From NCBI GenBank assembly GCA_004335835.1, contig RWJK01001830.1, positions 39,810-103,809 of the forward strand: a DNA stretch of 64,000 nt. The letters are read 5' to 3'. A model generated the notes under the pieces. It was given only the letters and a program-made list of their open reading frames with translations, was not told where the DNA came from and ran no database searches. Each line of letters starts with the position of its first letter. The stretch's first letter is position 1. The translations under genes and the position numbers were made by a program. This document shows positions 11,101 through 22,218 of this stretch, in pieces. Source of the stretch: Scenedesmus sp. ARA3 (lineage: Eukaryota; Chlorophyta; Chlorophyceae; Sphaeropleales; Scenedesmaceae).

Positions 11101-12504
11101 CTCACATGTTGAGCTGACACCGCATGCCTGTGCGCCTGCACTTTTCCCTATTTACTCCTCTGCAGCGAGATGGTGGTGCTGGTTGCCGCGCACACGCACA
11201 CACCTCACATGTTGAGCTGACACTGCATTTCTGCCCTGTACTTCCCCCCCTCCTCTGCAGCGAGATGGTGGCGCTGGTTGGCGCGCACACGCTGGGCCGC
11301 TGCCACACCGACCGCAGCGGCTACAGCGGCCCCTGGACCAACGCGCCCACCACCTTCTCCAACCTGTACTTCCAGGAGCTGCTCAACAACAAGTGGTGAG
11401 GGGGATGGGGGGTGGAGTGGGAGGGACGGGCTAGCTTGGAGATGTGGTGGCGGTTTGGCCCAGCGCCAGCAGCAGCAGTTGGTGTGAGGGCCTGGAAGAG
11501 GGTGTGTTAGGGCTCAGCAACAGCAGAAGTGCATGGCTTGCAGCAAGGACCTCACAGCAGTATGTGTCTCGGCTGACACCAACCTGTACTTCCAGGAGCT
11601 GGTCAACAACAAGTGGTGAGTAGGGGCCAGGGCGGTTGAAGGCGGCATGCTGCAAGCTGCTGCGCTCATTGTGGGTGATAGGTTGCAGAGGGATGGGGTG
11701 CGCGTGAGTAGTAGTACGTCACTGCGTGGTGTGTGCAGGCCACGCAGCCGCAGCAGTTGATGGGCAGCACTGGAGTGCTGCCACTGGCGGCGGGTGCGAT
11801 TCGCACGAATGCCAGCAGCACTGCATGGCTCGCAGTAGGGAGGCGTTCTCAATGCACGGCAAGTTGGGACTGACTATTTTTGAAACAAATGCCTTTGATG
11901 CTGCGTGTCCTGCAGGCGCAAGAAGCGCTGGGACGGCCCGCTGCAGTACGAGGACAAGAGTGGGCAGCTGATGATGCTGCCTGCTGACATGGCGCTGGTG
12001 TGGGACAAGAAGTTCAAAAAGTACGTGGACCTGTACGCCAAGGACGAGGAGGCCTTCTTCAAGGTGGGTTGTGTACGGGACACCCAAAGGGTGCAGGCGT
12101 TTAGGGGCGTGAGATGGGCGGGCACTGTGTCAACGGTTTTGGGGGTGGGATGGGGGAAGGCAAGGACGAGGATGCCTTCTTCAAGGTGGGGTGCTGGGGG
12201 TTAAGCGGCAGGGGGGCGGGTGAAGCATGCTGTGCGTAATGTGCTCTTGCCTGGGAGTGCTGCGGCACTGCCAACGCGCAGGCCGGCTTTCTCAGACGCA
12301 CTTGCTGCCGCCGGCAGAGCCTCAGGCGCCAGCATGGCTGAAGTGTGATTGTTGATTTGCGCCCTGTAATTCATCAACGGTGTTTGGGGCAGCATGGAGC
12401 GCTCACACATGATGCCTGCTGCTGCTGCATTGGCTCTGCAGGACTTTGCTGCTGCCTTTGGCAAGCTGATGGAGCTGGGCGTGCCTTTTCCAGCCGCAGC
12501 ATGA
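8133..12504 (+). CDS. CCPR1: Mitochondrial cytochrome c peroxidase (class I haem peroxidase)
   Basis: Nine exons join in phase: 8133-8240, 8638-8766, 9246-9327, 9732-9819, 10088-10233, 10624-10762, 11261-11395, 11916-12063 and 12442-12504 (345 residues). It uses haem to reduce H2O2 with electrons from cytochrome c. The Arg/Ala-rich N-terminus fits mitochondrial import, and a hydrophobic stretch follows ([15 protein letters not shown], about 37-51). Distal-pocket residues are Arg112, Trp115 and His116 in [11 protein letters not shown]. Proximal His240 is in GAHTLGRCH, Trp256 in SGPWTNAP and Asp300 in MMLPADMAL, the full class I set. The C-terminal segment resembles CcP more than ascorbate peroxidase; an ascorbate or dual donor is the main alternative. 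The introns are unusual: five exon borders are echoed in flanking introns. The symbol is by analogy with Chlamydomonas. Confidence 0.9.
10209..10410 (+). repeat. Tandem echo of the exon 5 donor edge (peroxidase)
   Basis: The last 25 nt of exon 5 with its donor (from 10209) recur from 10326, offset 117. Similarity returns further into the intron (ACAGCAGCATGTAT at 10271 and 10391, offset 120). So a unit of about 118 bp covering exon end plus intron start was duplicated in tandem. Confidence 0.9.
10738..10850 (+). repeat. Echo of the exon 6 donor edge (peroxidase)
   Basis: TTGGGCGCATGGGCTTCGAC at 10738-10757 is repeated exactly at 10831-10850 and is again followed, a few bases later, by GGTGAGG. 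The 7-N gap lies between the copies, so an assembly cause must be excluded here. Confidence 0.85.
10793..10799. other. Assembly gap (7 N)
   Basis: Seven undetermined bases after a GT repeat in peroxidase intron 6, between two copies of the exon edge. Confidence 0.98.
11062..11318 (+). repeat. Three tandem copies of the exon 7 acceptor edge (peroxidase)
   Basis: Copies starting GCGAGATGGTGG occur at 11062, 11165 and 11260, with spacings of 103 and 95. The first two continue into an identical downstream stretch (ACACACCTCACATGTTGAGC). The second and third carry CTCTGCAG acceptors. Only the third opens into the real exon; using the second would reach a stop within about 20 codons. Confidence 0.9.
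11361..11620 (+). repeat. Echo of the exon 7 donor edge (peroxidase)
   Basis: The exon end AACCTGTACTTCCAGGAGCT, its next 13 bases and the donor (11361-11400) recur at 11581-11620 with a single mismatch over 40 bases (offset 220). The copy has a good donor of its own (TG|GTGAGTAG). Confidence 0.92.
12039..12190 (+). repeat. Echo of the exon 8 donor edge (peroxidase)
   Basis: The exon 8 end (CAAGGACGAGGAGGCCTTCT onward) with its donor at 12039-12068 recurs at 12161-12190 with one substitution in about 29 bases (offset 122). Confidence 0.92.
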
Positions 12505-12707
12505 GCAGCAGAAGGCTGGCAGCGCGAGCACCAGCGCCAGCAGCTGCGGCGGCGGCAATGCACAGCGCAGCAGGACAAGCTCTGTTGCATTAAAGCAGCA
12601 GGAGCAGGAGCGATGCGGCAGTGCTGCTGCTGAACTGACAGGGATCACAGAGCCAACAGCAGGTGGTCCCAGCTGCTGGAGCAAGTGGGGCAAGCAAGGT
12701 TCTGTTG

Positions 12708-12712
12708 TGTAA
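12708..12712 (+). terminator. Probable poly(A) signal TGTAA (peroxidase)
   Basis: TGTAA, the usual chlorophyte polyadenylation signal, lies 204 nt after the peroxidase stop. A five-base motif is weak evidence alone; the distance supports it. Confidence 0.5.
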
Positions 12713-13475
12713 AGCTGTGAGCATTGATGTGTGTGCAGAGGTAGATGTTACATGCATGTTGGTTGCGTTTCAATCTCGCCGTGCTGCATCTAACAACTGT
12801 GTTTGCTTGGCGCCAACCGTGCGGACAGAAGCCAGCAGCACTGGCGCAGCGGCTGCTGCTTGTCTGCTGCTGCTGTTGTGAGCATCATGTATGACGGTGT
12901 CAGCCAGCTGTAGGTTGGGCTCGCCACATGTGAATTACTAATATTCATGGGCTCGGCTTCAAGTTGGTTTGCAGTCATTGACGGCTGTCATTGACGGCTG
13001 TTTGCAGCTTGACAATCTGGCTTGTCCTTTTACATATTTTCTATAGTACACATTCCCTACCACACACCAACAGCCTGTGATGCTTCCAACAAGCAATCGC
13101 TTACTTTTAGTACAACGGTTGCGGTGCATGATTGGGGTGGTGGCTGCACCACCTGTTGACAGTGTTGTGTGTGCCTTGTAGGCGAGGGGTGCAGGCTGTG
13201 GCCTATCATGCTTTGTTCACAGCTGCACAGGCTCCGCATGCCGTGCTTGTTTGGTGGCGTGAGCTCTGCAGCAGCCCAACAAGCATGCGATACGGGGTGT
13301 TGCATCGTGCTGCACTCCAGCTGATGATTTGCAGCACTAGCTTTGGTAACACCATGCCGTCCCTGTTCCCCTTACAAAGGCTCAACTTGCAACTGCTGAG
13401 CTGGCTGTAGCCTATGCCGCATTCTGTGAGGACGGCTTCTGACAATTTAGGTATATACCTTGCCCAAAGCACCTG

Positions 13476-13480
13476 TTACA
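13476..13480 (-). terminator. Probable poly(A) signal TGTAA (FUSC protein)
   Basis: TGTAA on the minus strand about 199 nt past the stop of the membrane-protein gene, mirroring the peroxidase signal. Confidence 0.5.
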
Positions 13481-13678
13481 TGCAGTGCAAAGCAGCCTGA
13501 GTGCCGCCCGCACTGGCCGCATGCATGTGGCATATGCTCCGAATCCAACACACTCAACCCAATTGGGTGGCATTTGCAAATGCATCCTTGTACATCTTTG
13601 CCACTCGCAGCAGCCTCGACCCGCTATGGTTCGCATCTTGCAACCAGCCGCAGGCACAGCAGGTGCACAGCTGCTCAG

Positions 13679-14117
13679 CTAGTAGCTGGCAGCTGCTGAC
13701 TCGTCCACCAGGCAGCGCGCCACAGCCAGTGCCCTGTTGATCACGCGCCGCAGCGCATACACGAAGGCCATGTACTGCAGCGTGGCCAGATCACTCTCAG
13801 CAGTGGTGCGCGGCAGCACCTGCTGCTGCTGCTGCTGCTGCTGCCCTGTAGTCACCTCGTCAACAACCTGCTGCTGCTGCTGCTGCTGGGCTCGTCTGTC
13901 CACTTCAACAGCAGCTGTGTCGCCGGCAGCGATGCTGCTGGGATGGCTGCCTGCCGCGTGTGCCAGCGTAGTGGCTGCCATCACACCCTCAGCAGCTGCA
14001 GCAAAGGCCAGCAGCGGCGCATTGGCTTCGCTGCTGGGCAGCTGCTGCTGGCGGTGCCGGTGGTGCATGCTGCTGTGGTGGTGCAGGCGCACACCGCCGT
14101 GGGACGGCCTCGGCCTG

Positions 14118-14174
<57 letters not shown>

Positions 14175-17100
14175 GTGTCAGCAGCCTGCAGGGGGTAGGA
14201 TCCGGCTGCTGGCGCCGTGGAGGGCTGCTGCTGCTGCTGCCGCAGCAGCTGGCGCACCTTCCTGTGGCGCTGGTTGCGCAGCTTCACGTACTTGATGCTG
14301 AGTGCCAGGCGCTGCTTGTGGATGGCTGCAATCTGCAGCGGCAGCGGCGGCGGCAGCAGCAGCGGCAGCGGCAAGTTCAGCGTGTTTGTTGACCAGTCAT
14401 ACCAACCTCTTCCTTGCAGACAAACCCGCAGCACTACCAGCCGCCCAAGCAAGACAGAGCGCGTTTTTAGGCTGGTAGCAATGGACCCACCATGTACACG
14501 CGCCGCCGCGGCCTTGATTCCGCACAACTCATGTGCATCACCCATCAAAATCTAAGCCGCAGCAGCACCACCCCTGTCACCCCACACCGTTCTGCCACAG
14601 CCTGCTGCCTAGCCTCACCATGTGCGCCAGCTGCGCCTGCAGCTCCTGCCTGCCTGGCTGCCGCACCGCCTGGCCCACCAGGCCCGCCAGCCGCTGCAGC
14701 TCCCCCAGCACGCCGCTGATGTCAGCATGCACCAGCGCAGCAAACTGGTCAAACAGCAGCCAGCTGTGCCAGCCGGGGCACAGCTGCAGTTGACCGGAAG
14801 TTTGACCAGGAGTTTGACCAAGAGTTTGACCAGGCTGGTTGGCAGCGGTTGTGGCGGAGGTGATAGTGCTGTGTGGTTGTAAAGGCCTTTGTGGCTGCTG
14901 CTGCTGCTGCTGGCTGAGCTCCAGGGTGACCCGCAGTGCTGCCAGGGCGTCAGTCAGCTGCTGCACTGCGGCCAGCATGGTGCGCACCACCTGCAAGTGC
15001 ACACAGCAGCAAATGTGGTGACATGGAAGCAGCACAACATGAGGCTGCAGATGACACACGTTTTACAAAATATACACATTTAGTACAAACGTATGGTGGT
15101 GCTGTGCTGCTGGCTTTACCCAGCTGTGCTTCCGCGGCTTGGCTGCTGCAAACCAGGGCTTCATGCACACCATAGCTGCAGTATAGCACTGTACTGCCAG
15201 AGTCTCCCAGCCCCCAAGATACACTCCATGCTCACGTGGCCAGCAGTACAACAACACCCCTTCCCCGCCTCCCCAGCCCCAGCCAACTGCTTCACACCCA
15301 TGCAGCCTTAGGCGCCCTGCCCCACCCGCTCACGCACTCACCGCGGCCACCGCCAGGCTGCCACGCCCCACTCCCAAATAAATCCACACATATGAGGTTA
15401 CACAGGTAACCACGCCCATTTGGGAAGCCGACTCACCGGGGCCACCGCCAGGCTGCCGCGCCGCCAGGCCAGCCACGTGTCACGCTGCACAGCAAACTCC
15501 AGCGGCACCAGCTGGCCCATCATGCGGCCCAGCAGCAGCCTGGGCGGCAGCTGCTGCAGCAGCTGCTGCTGCTCGCTGAGACCTGCAGCCTGCTGCTTGG
15601 CCTGCTGCTGCTGGTGATGCTGCTGGTGGTGGTGCTGCAGGCTGCCGGTGTCTGGGCTCAAGATGTGGATCACAGCATCTTGTGCTGAATGTGGAGATCC
15701 TGATCCTGATCCAGATCCAGATCCTGCTGTTGCTGCTGTGGCAGCTGACCCACCAGCACCAGCGTCACTGCTGGTACTGCTGAGAGGCGGCCTGTGCCGG
15801 TCTGCTGCTGCCACTGCTGCCACGCGTGCGTACTGTGCGCTGTACATGCCGCCTGCTGCAGCCACACCCAGCGCCAGCACCTCAGACAGCTCCTCAAGCA
15901 CCCACCTGCAGCAGGGAGAACAAAAGATGTACGTTTTCACATGCAGTGCTTCTGCGGCTGCTGCCTAAGTCTTGCGGGTGTGCAACTTGCCTGAGGCCTT
16001 GTTGTGGGGCAAGCGAGGCCGCGACAAGCGAGACCCAATGGGCTGCAACCAGTTGACGCGTAACGGTGCCGATCTACGTGCCACTGCACCGAGCCGGCAA
16101 GAGTCGCAGCTGGAACACACTGCACTGGTCATGCCTTGCAAGCTGCATGGCAGATTTGTGCTCGCCTAGCAAGCGCTGTGCATACAAAACGCTGGCTACA
16201 TCACAACTGCTAGCCTCTTCCGCACCTATTTCTGTACCATGGCCACAGCAGCCTGTTGAGCATCATGGCAGCCAGGCAGCCGCCGCCAGTGGCCAGCATA
16301 CGCCCCACAAAGTATGTCACACTGCCCACACCCCCGCAGCAGCCAGTATACTGGCACAGCACCATGCTGTTGAGTGTGATGACAAGCAGGGTGAGCATCA
16401 GCTTGTACTGGCCTGCTGTGAAGGGCGCTGTAACGAATGTTATAACGACTAAAATGACGGCGAGGAGGGCCGGCTGGTAGGCTGTTGCTGCGCTGAACAT
16501 GAGGGCGTGGCCGATGCAGGCACCTGCAACTGTCATGCCGACGCGCATCAGCACCTGCAGCAGCACACAACAGAGCGGAAGCAGGGGGAGACATACATCA
16601 GACATCCTGCACACAAGTGCTGAGTTTGCCCACAAATCACCGCAAAATGTGTTCATAACCAGCCCTTGTGCTGATTTGCGCCGTCATCGCACAAGGCCGC
16701 GCCTGCCACACCACCCAAAGCGGTGCCAACAGTTGAGCAGTTCCCTGCAAGCTGTGTTCAACCTTCCACGTTGCAGAACACTTTTTGGTTGCTGCTCTTG
16801 CTGCTGCTGCTGCTGCCACAACAAACACAGCACTCAATGCTGCCGCCCCTCACCATCTCCGCGCTGGACTCCACGCGCTCCCGCATTGTGAAGACCAGCG
16901 CCATGAAGCCAAACATGGTCACGCTGGGGGACAGGCCCGGCAGCGACACCGCGATGACCACAGCCACGGCCAGCGCTGCGCTGCAGGCCAGCCACAGCTT
17001 GACGCCAGCCTGGAAGCGGCGCTTGGAGGACACAGCCCGCAGGGCTGCATGCATACAGGATATGTTTTAGTCATAAGCAGGCACAGACAACAACATGAAT

Positions 17101-20100
17101 GCCAGCCGCAGCAGCTGGTGTCAACAGAAGATGTGTGGCAAACATTAGATGTGATTGCGTACGGCAAAAACCGACTTGCTGGTAGTGTGCCTGACCCCCC
17201 AGCTACCGCTGCTCACCCTGGCGTGACGTGAGCAGTGCAGGCAGCTCCTGTGTGAGAGCCCTGCCCAGGCGGGCAAAGATGCCGCCACACAGCAGCACCT
17301 CCAGCAGGATTGCGCTGCTGCTGTGCGCCGCTGCCCTGCTGCTGAAGGGGTGGGCGAGGCTGTGCCAGACGCTGAGCTGCCTCTTGCCTGGCTGCTGCTG
17401 CTGCTGGTATGTGGCTGTTGCTGCTGCTGCTGCTGCTGCTGGTGGTGGTGATGCTGAACTGTTGAGAGTCCGAATGTGCTGCTGCTGATATGCTGCCGTG
17501 CTGTCAGGCAGGCTGTGCACCACCACAGCAGACAGAGGCGGTCCCTGCATAGCTGCTGCTGTGGTTGCTGCTGCTGCTGCTGCTGTGGGGCTGCCAGGAC
17601 TGCGGCTGGCTACAACACGCGGGTCGGCTGCGAGCTCAAATGCCGCAGCAGGTTGCGCAGCAGTATGAGCCAGCTCACCATTGCTGCCTGCTGCACCTGC
17701 TTCTCCAGCTGGGGCTGCTGCCCTCACTGCTGCAGCCAGCTCCTTTGCCTTCGCTGCACCTGCCTGCTTTGTTGCTCCTGCTGGGCTTGTAACTTCAGCA
17801 GCAGCAGCAGCGCCACTGCTGCTGCCGCCGTATAGCACAGCCTGCCCCGCCTCCTGCAGCTCCTGCCCTGCCTCAATGAGTGCCAGGCTGAGGCTCACAA
17901 AGAACATCAGGCTCACAATGGAGGCAGCTGGGTCAAGCTTAAAGGGCCGCCCAGGGCCTGCAGCAGCCAACTGCTCCCAGTACTGCTGGCTCTCAGTATG
18001 CAGCACCTGCAGCAGCTGCTGCTTGGATGCGGCCCAGCACACGCCCAGCAGCACAGGAGGAGGTGACTCTAGTTTGGCTGATGTTGCGCGGCAGCAGCGG
18101 CAGGTGAGTAGCGCTGCAGCCGCTCGCGCCAGCCACACCAACGGCCCCTGCTGCAGGCGCTGCCGCTGCTGCAGGCGCTGCTGCAGTGCGGTGGAGAGGC
18201 CTGCGCAGAGCGCTGCTGTTTGTGCGAAGACGCTGCCGCAGGTGCTGCGCAGGGCTGGGTATGCTGCCAGGCTGGCCAGGGAGGCTGTGTCTGGGCCCGG
18301 CTCAAGCATGCCCTCAAGGGCAGCGATGCTGCAGGCAGAGGAGAAGCAGCACGGCACATGCGGCACACAGGCATGCACACGGTGAGCACGGGCACATGAC
18401 ACGGGACACTGGCCACCTGCTGTTGGCACTCCTGGGAGCAGGGTGTGTGGTTGCTGCGGCTGTTGCCGCATGCATCAGCAGCGCTGTGCTCCCTCCCTGC
18501 CAGGGGGTCATGCCAGCAGCTTCAGTGGGCTAACGCAGCCTCAGACATAATGTCACTCGCAGATTGGGTTGCTTGCATAAGGCACCATGCTGAGGAATGC
18601 ATGCCATGCACGGCTTGTCAAGGCAGCAAGCAGTCAGAGGAGCACGCACCGCTCCAGCAGCACCTGCAGCGCCGCCACCAGCCGCACCCAGCTCGCCACA
18701 GGCAGCGCCCCGCCAGCCCCACCGACACCCCGGCCACCCCCTCCTTCTGATCCCCCGCCTGCTGGCCCTGCTGGCCCTGTCAGCCACGGCTGCCAGGCAG
18801 GCCCTGTGGTCAGCATCCGCAGCCAGCCCGCCTGCTCAACAATCACTGCTTCGCGCAGCAGCCTTGCCTCGCCCAGCAGCGGCCGGATGGCGTCCACGCC
18901 ACGCCCCAGGCGCATGAACAGGTGGCGGCCTGCTTCCTGGCGTGCAGATGCCTGCTGCTGCAGTTTGGAAGAGGCGGAGTGCTGCTGCTTGTGCTTGTGA
19001 GGGGTGCTTGAGGAGTGCTGCTGTGGTTGGCTGTGGGATGCGGAGTGCTGCGGGTGATGGTGGTGGGTGAGGGATGGCAGGTGAATGCGCTGCAGCAGGT
19101 GCGGCTTGTGCTGGTCCCACCAGGTGCCAGCATCAGCTGCCTCCAGATCTTCATGATCATCGTCATCATCATCTGCTGCTGCCTCTGACGCAGCTGCCTC
19201 ATCCTCACCAGGCACGGTCGCTGCTGCTGCTATGGCCGCTGCAGTTGCAGCGGCGTCAGGCCCTGATGCAGCTGGCCCATCCTGGCCATCCTGCTGCCGC
19301 CGCCGCTGCTGCTGCTGCTGCTGCTGTTGCAGCTGCATGTTTTGGAGCTCGCGCTGCTGCTGCTGCTGCTGCTGTGAGGTGTGGCTGCTGCTGCTTGCTG
19401 CTGCCACCACGAAGCTGGTCAGGCCCCAGTGCCCAGGCTGGCTCAGCGCCACCAGCCGCGACAGCTCCCCTGAGGCACCACCACCAGCAGCCTCAGCCTC
19501 CTCCTCAAGCAGGCTGGGCTGCTGCTGCAGCTGGATGGGCTGCTGCTGCTGCTGCTGCAGCTGGCTGGATGGGGCCGTGGGCAGCCCAGCAACCTGGCCC
19601 TGCTGCTGCTGCTGGTCTATGCTGGCGGCAGCGGCAGCTGTGGTGATTGCTGGTGCAAGAGCTGCGCTGTTGCTGTTGAGTGCTGTATTGTCAGCATGTT
19701 CTGCTGCTTGACCTGCTCCTGAAAATGCGCTGCGTGCTGTCATGCTCCCCGCAGCGCTAGTGCCCCTGGCTGATGTGACAGACATCCCTCGCTGCTGCTG
19801 CTGCCATTGCGCGTGCTGCTCCAAGCTGCTGGTCGCACCCGGCAGTGGACCGCCCTGCTGCTGCGGCCGCAGCAGGATGGACACACACAGCGTCCCCGTC
19901 TGCCCTGTCTTCCGTAACGCTGTTATAACGGCTTGCATGGCTGCTTCGGTTGCCAGGCTGGGCAGCACCAGCAGGCCTGCCAGGAAGCTTGCTGCTGCTG
20001 CCCCAACAAAGCTGAGCAGCATGTGGGCCAGGAAGTAGCGCCACAGGAAGGCCGTGGTGGGTGCCCACAGCGACAGCACCACTGACATGCCAAAGGTCAT

Positions 20101-21478
20101 CAGCAGGTTGATGGCCTGCGGGGATAGCACGTACACGCAGCAGCAGGACTGGGGAGAAGGGAGAAACATAAGGGAAGCATGCGCACGTAGAAGAGGACAA
20201 GCCTTGAAATGCCGGTCTACCCGTGAATGGTAGTACCAGGCGGAGCAGACGCAGCTGCTTCAAGCCATGCAAAGCGCTGCGTTGAGCACTCAACTGCAGG
20301 TTGCTGTTTCTGAAAGGCTGGCTGTCTGCAGGCGGTCTATGTGTGAATGTTCATACTAGTTACACATGGACGGCGCCCGACTGGCCACTGCTGCCGCTGC
20401 TGATGCCCTCAATGCAGCAGCGCACCCACCTGCAGCGTCACCCGGAAGGGCTGGTTGCTGACCCTCGCGCAGGCGATGAGGCCAAAGCCCACACTCGCCA
20501 GCGCAGCAGTGAAGGCCAGGTGGCCCGCTCGCGATGGGATCTGCAGGGAGATGGTGACCTGCAGGGCAAGCAGCACCACAGGAGAGAAGCAGTGCAGGCC
20601 GCCACAAGCATGTTGCATGTTGCAAGATGCAAGTTGAAGTCACCACCAAACAGGCTGTTTGTTGTTGGGGAAACGTTGTTTGTGTAATACAACACCATCT
20701 GTGCATTACGCGCTGGCACAGAGCACATGCAGCTGTACACCTGCCAGTGCTGCTGCAGCCATGCTACGCCCGTCTCACCAGGATGCCTGCTGCTGCCACG
20801 CCCGCCCACACCGAGCACAACATGCCGACTAATGACATGTGCATGTCTGCCAGTGCTGCTACAGCCTTGCTGATTCCCCCAAACACACCCAGCCCCACCA
20901 CCACTCCCATCTCACCAGGATGCCTGCTGCTGCCACGCCCGCCCACACGGAGCCCAGCATGCCGGCTGATGACAGCAGCAGCGTGCCCACGTGGTGGTTG
21001 GGCACCAGCAGCAGGTGCAGCACCGCCACAAACACACCCGCCAGGCAGGCCAGGGGGAAGGTGATGGGCCTGCAGGAAGGCAGTGTTGAGTTGCATTTAG
21101 TGTACAACAAGTGAGCTTCAGCTGTACTGTGACGTGTGCATATGGCAGGAGGTGGAAATGCCAGCGTTTGAAAGTGGCAGAGAAGGAATTTAAAGGTATC
21201 TTCTAGCGTCTGCTAGCCTAGGCGTCACCATAGCACAAACTGCATCAGTTGCACTGCTGTACAGAAGCAATACAGGTGCTGATCAGGCTGCAGGCCTGAG
21301 GAGTGGCTCCTGACGCTGATGCTTATCGTTGAAAACCTCACCGCACAAATACCAGCAGGAAACATAGTGCTTGACCCACAACCAGTTGCAGGGTTGTCTG
21401 CATGTGGTGAGCTGCAAAGTGGCGCAGCAGGGCTTGCAGCTTACTGCTGCTGCTGCTAGCCTTGGCGAATCCCATCAT
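13679..21478 (-). CDS. Large FUSC / aromatic-acid-exporter-like membrane protein
   Basis: Ten exons join in phase: 21478-21342, 21069-20916, 20558-20430, 20115-18650, 18328-17217, 17044-16854, 16554-16226, 15905-15437, 14990-14619 and 14332-13679 (1670 residues). Two membrane blocks, about residues 25-225 and 1005-1170, each contain several hydrophobic helices (LVVGQALCFLLVFV; LLLSSAGMLGSVWAGVAAAG; LLAVILVVITFVTAPF). This two-block plan with a cytosolic linker matches the fusaric-acid-resistance/ArAE exporter superfamily, which expels aromatic or organic acids. The linker (about 225-1000) is polar and rich in Gln, Ala and Ser, with an acidic run of Asp; the C-terminus holds a polyQ tract. It is much longer than bacterial relatives (about 350-700 residues), as expected for an algal protein with low-complexity insertions. 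Exons 2 and 8 have echoed donors. Transported substrate unknown; ALMT-like channel is an alternative. Confidence 0.8.
14119..14173 (-). repeat. Coding (CAG)18 tract, polyQ
   Basis: About 18 CTG units on the plus strand are read as polyglutamine in the last exon of the FUSC-like gene. Further short CAG runs at 13818-13842 and 13869-13889 encode more Gln in the same exon. Confidence 0.9.
15336..15470 (-). repeat. Echo of the exon 8 donor edge (FUSC gene)
   Basis: On the minus strand the exon end GGCAGCCTGGCGGTGGCC... with donor GGTGAGTCG (exon ends 15437) is repeated 95 bp downstream as nearly the same sequence with donor GGTGAGTGC (edge at 15342). Either donor could be used; I chose the upstream one because it is in phase with exon 9. 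Confidence 0.88.
20741..20974 (-). repeat. Tandem duplication across the exon 2 donor (FUSC gene)
   Basis: About 65 bp around the exon 2 donor (20910-20974) recur at 20772-20836 with roughly 90% identity, including the donor. A neighbouring intron motif (CTGCCAGTGCTGCT) is also doubled at 20741 and 20847. The unit therefore spans exon end plus intron and was later split by a short insertion. Confidence 0.9.
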
Positions 21479-22218
21479 GCTGCGCGTTCAACGTACGCCT
21501 CTAGTATACCAACATGCTGATAACTACAGCAAAGCCGTTTGCAGCGTACGCCAGCCTCGACAATGCAGCGGATCAGGTGGAGTCACGGCTCCTTGCAAGG
21601 GCGTGCAGTGCGACGCAGCAAACGTCCATCTCAGTAATTCGTGGAACAGACCTGACAATAAAACTTTCCAAAAACTGAGGTTTTTGCTTGCTGTCAGAGC
21701 TCTTATCGAAAGCGCCGCGATCCGGGGGTTGAGGCCGAGGCACCCAACTGATGACCCATGTAACGTGAAGTCATAACCTTGCTGTCAATTACGGTGAGCG
21801 CTTCAGTAATTTATTATCAGCTACCTCGCAATAGATGTTCAGTTTCGTTCAAAGACCGCTGCACCTGCCACTGGTCAATGTAAAGGCTGCAGTACAGTAC
21901 AGGTGTGTCATCACATCAACACGTGAGCATAGCAACCACAATGACCAGCAATCGGTTTAGGAGCCAATTATCGACGCTGCTGAACTTTAACTTCCTATAC
22001 ACATGGCGCAAGGCAGTGCATGCTGAACCGTCAGCAACCCAGCATGGCTGCACCACAGGAAACACAGCTGACAAAGCATAGCCACCCACACGTGCATCCT
22101 TTGACCTGCTGATCATGCAGCACTAAAAGCCAGCAAGCAGACAAACACCTGGAGCAGGTGACGCGCGATACCTGAGATGCAGCCGAACAACACACAAACA
22201 CAGTTGCTGAGACAGACC
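21479..22218. other. Intergenic: FUSC promoter side and LRR1 3' side
   Basis: 740 bp between the start of the FUSC-like gene and the stop of the first array gene, both on the minus strand. It is less repeat-rich and more AT-rich than its surroundings. No gene or RNA recognised. Confidence 0.5.

Larger units (their letters stand above)
12505..13678. other. Convergent intergenic region (peroxidase 3' / FUSC protein 3')
   Basis: Lies between two stop codons facing each other. I see no gene, only the two probable 3' UTRs. A UGUAA-type poly(A) motif follows each stop at almost the same distance (about 200 nt). Confidence 0.6.

Noticed and set aside
11165..11220. An additional peroxidase exon at the second GCGAGATGG copy
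   Set aside because: It has an acceptor, but the reading frame hits a stop after about 20 codons and lacks the haem-ligand context; it is a decoy copy.
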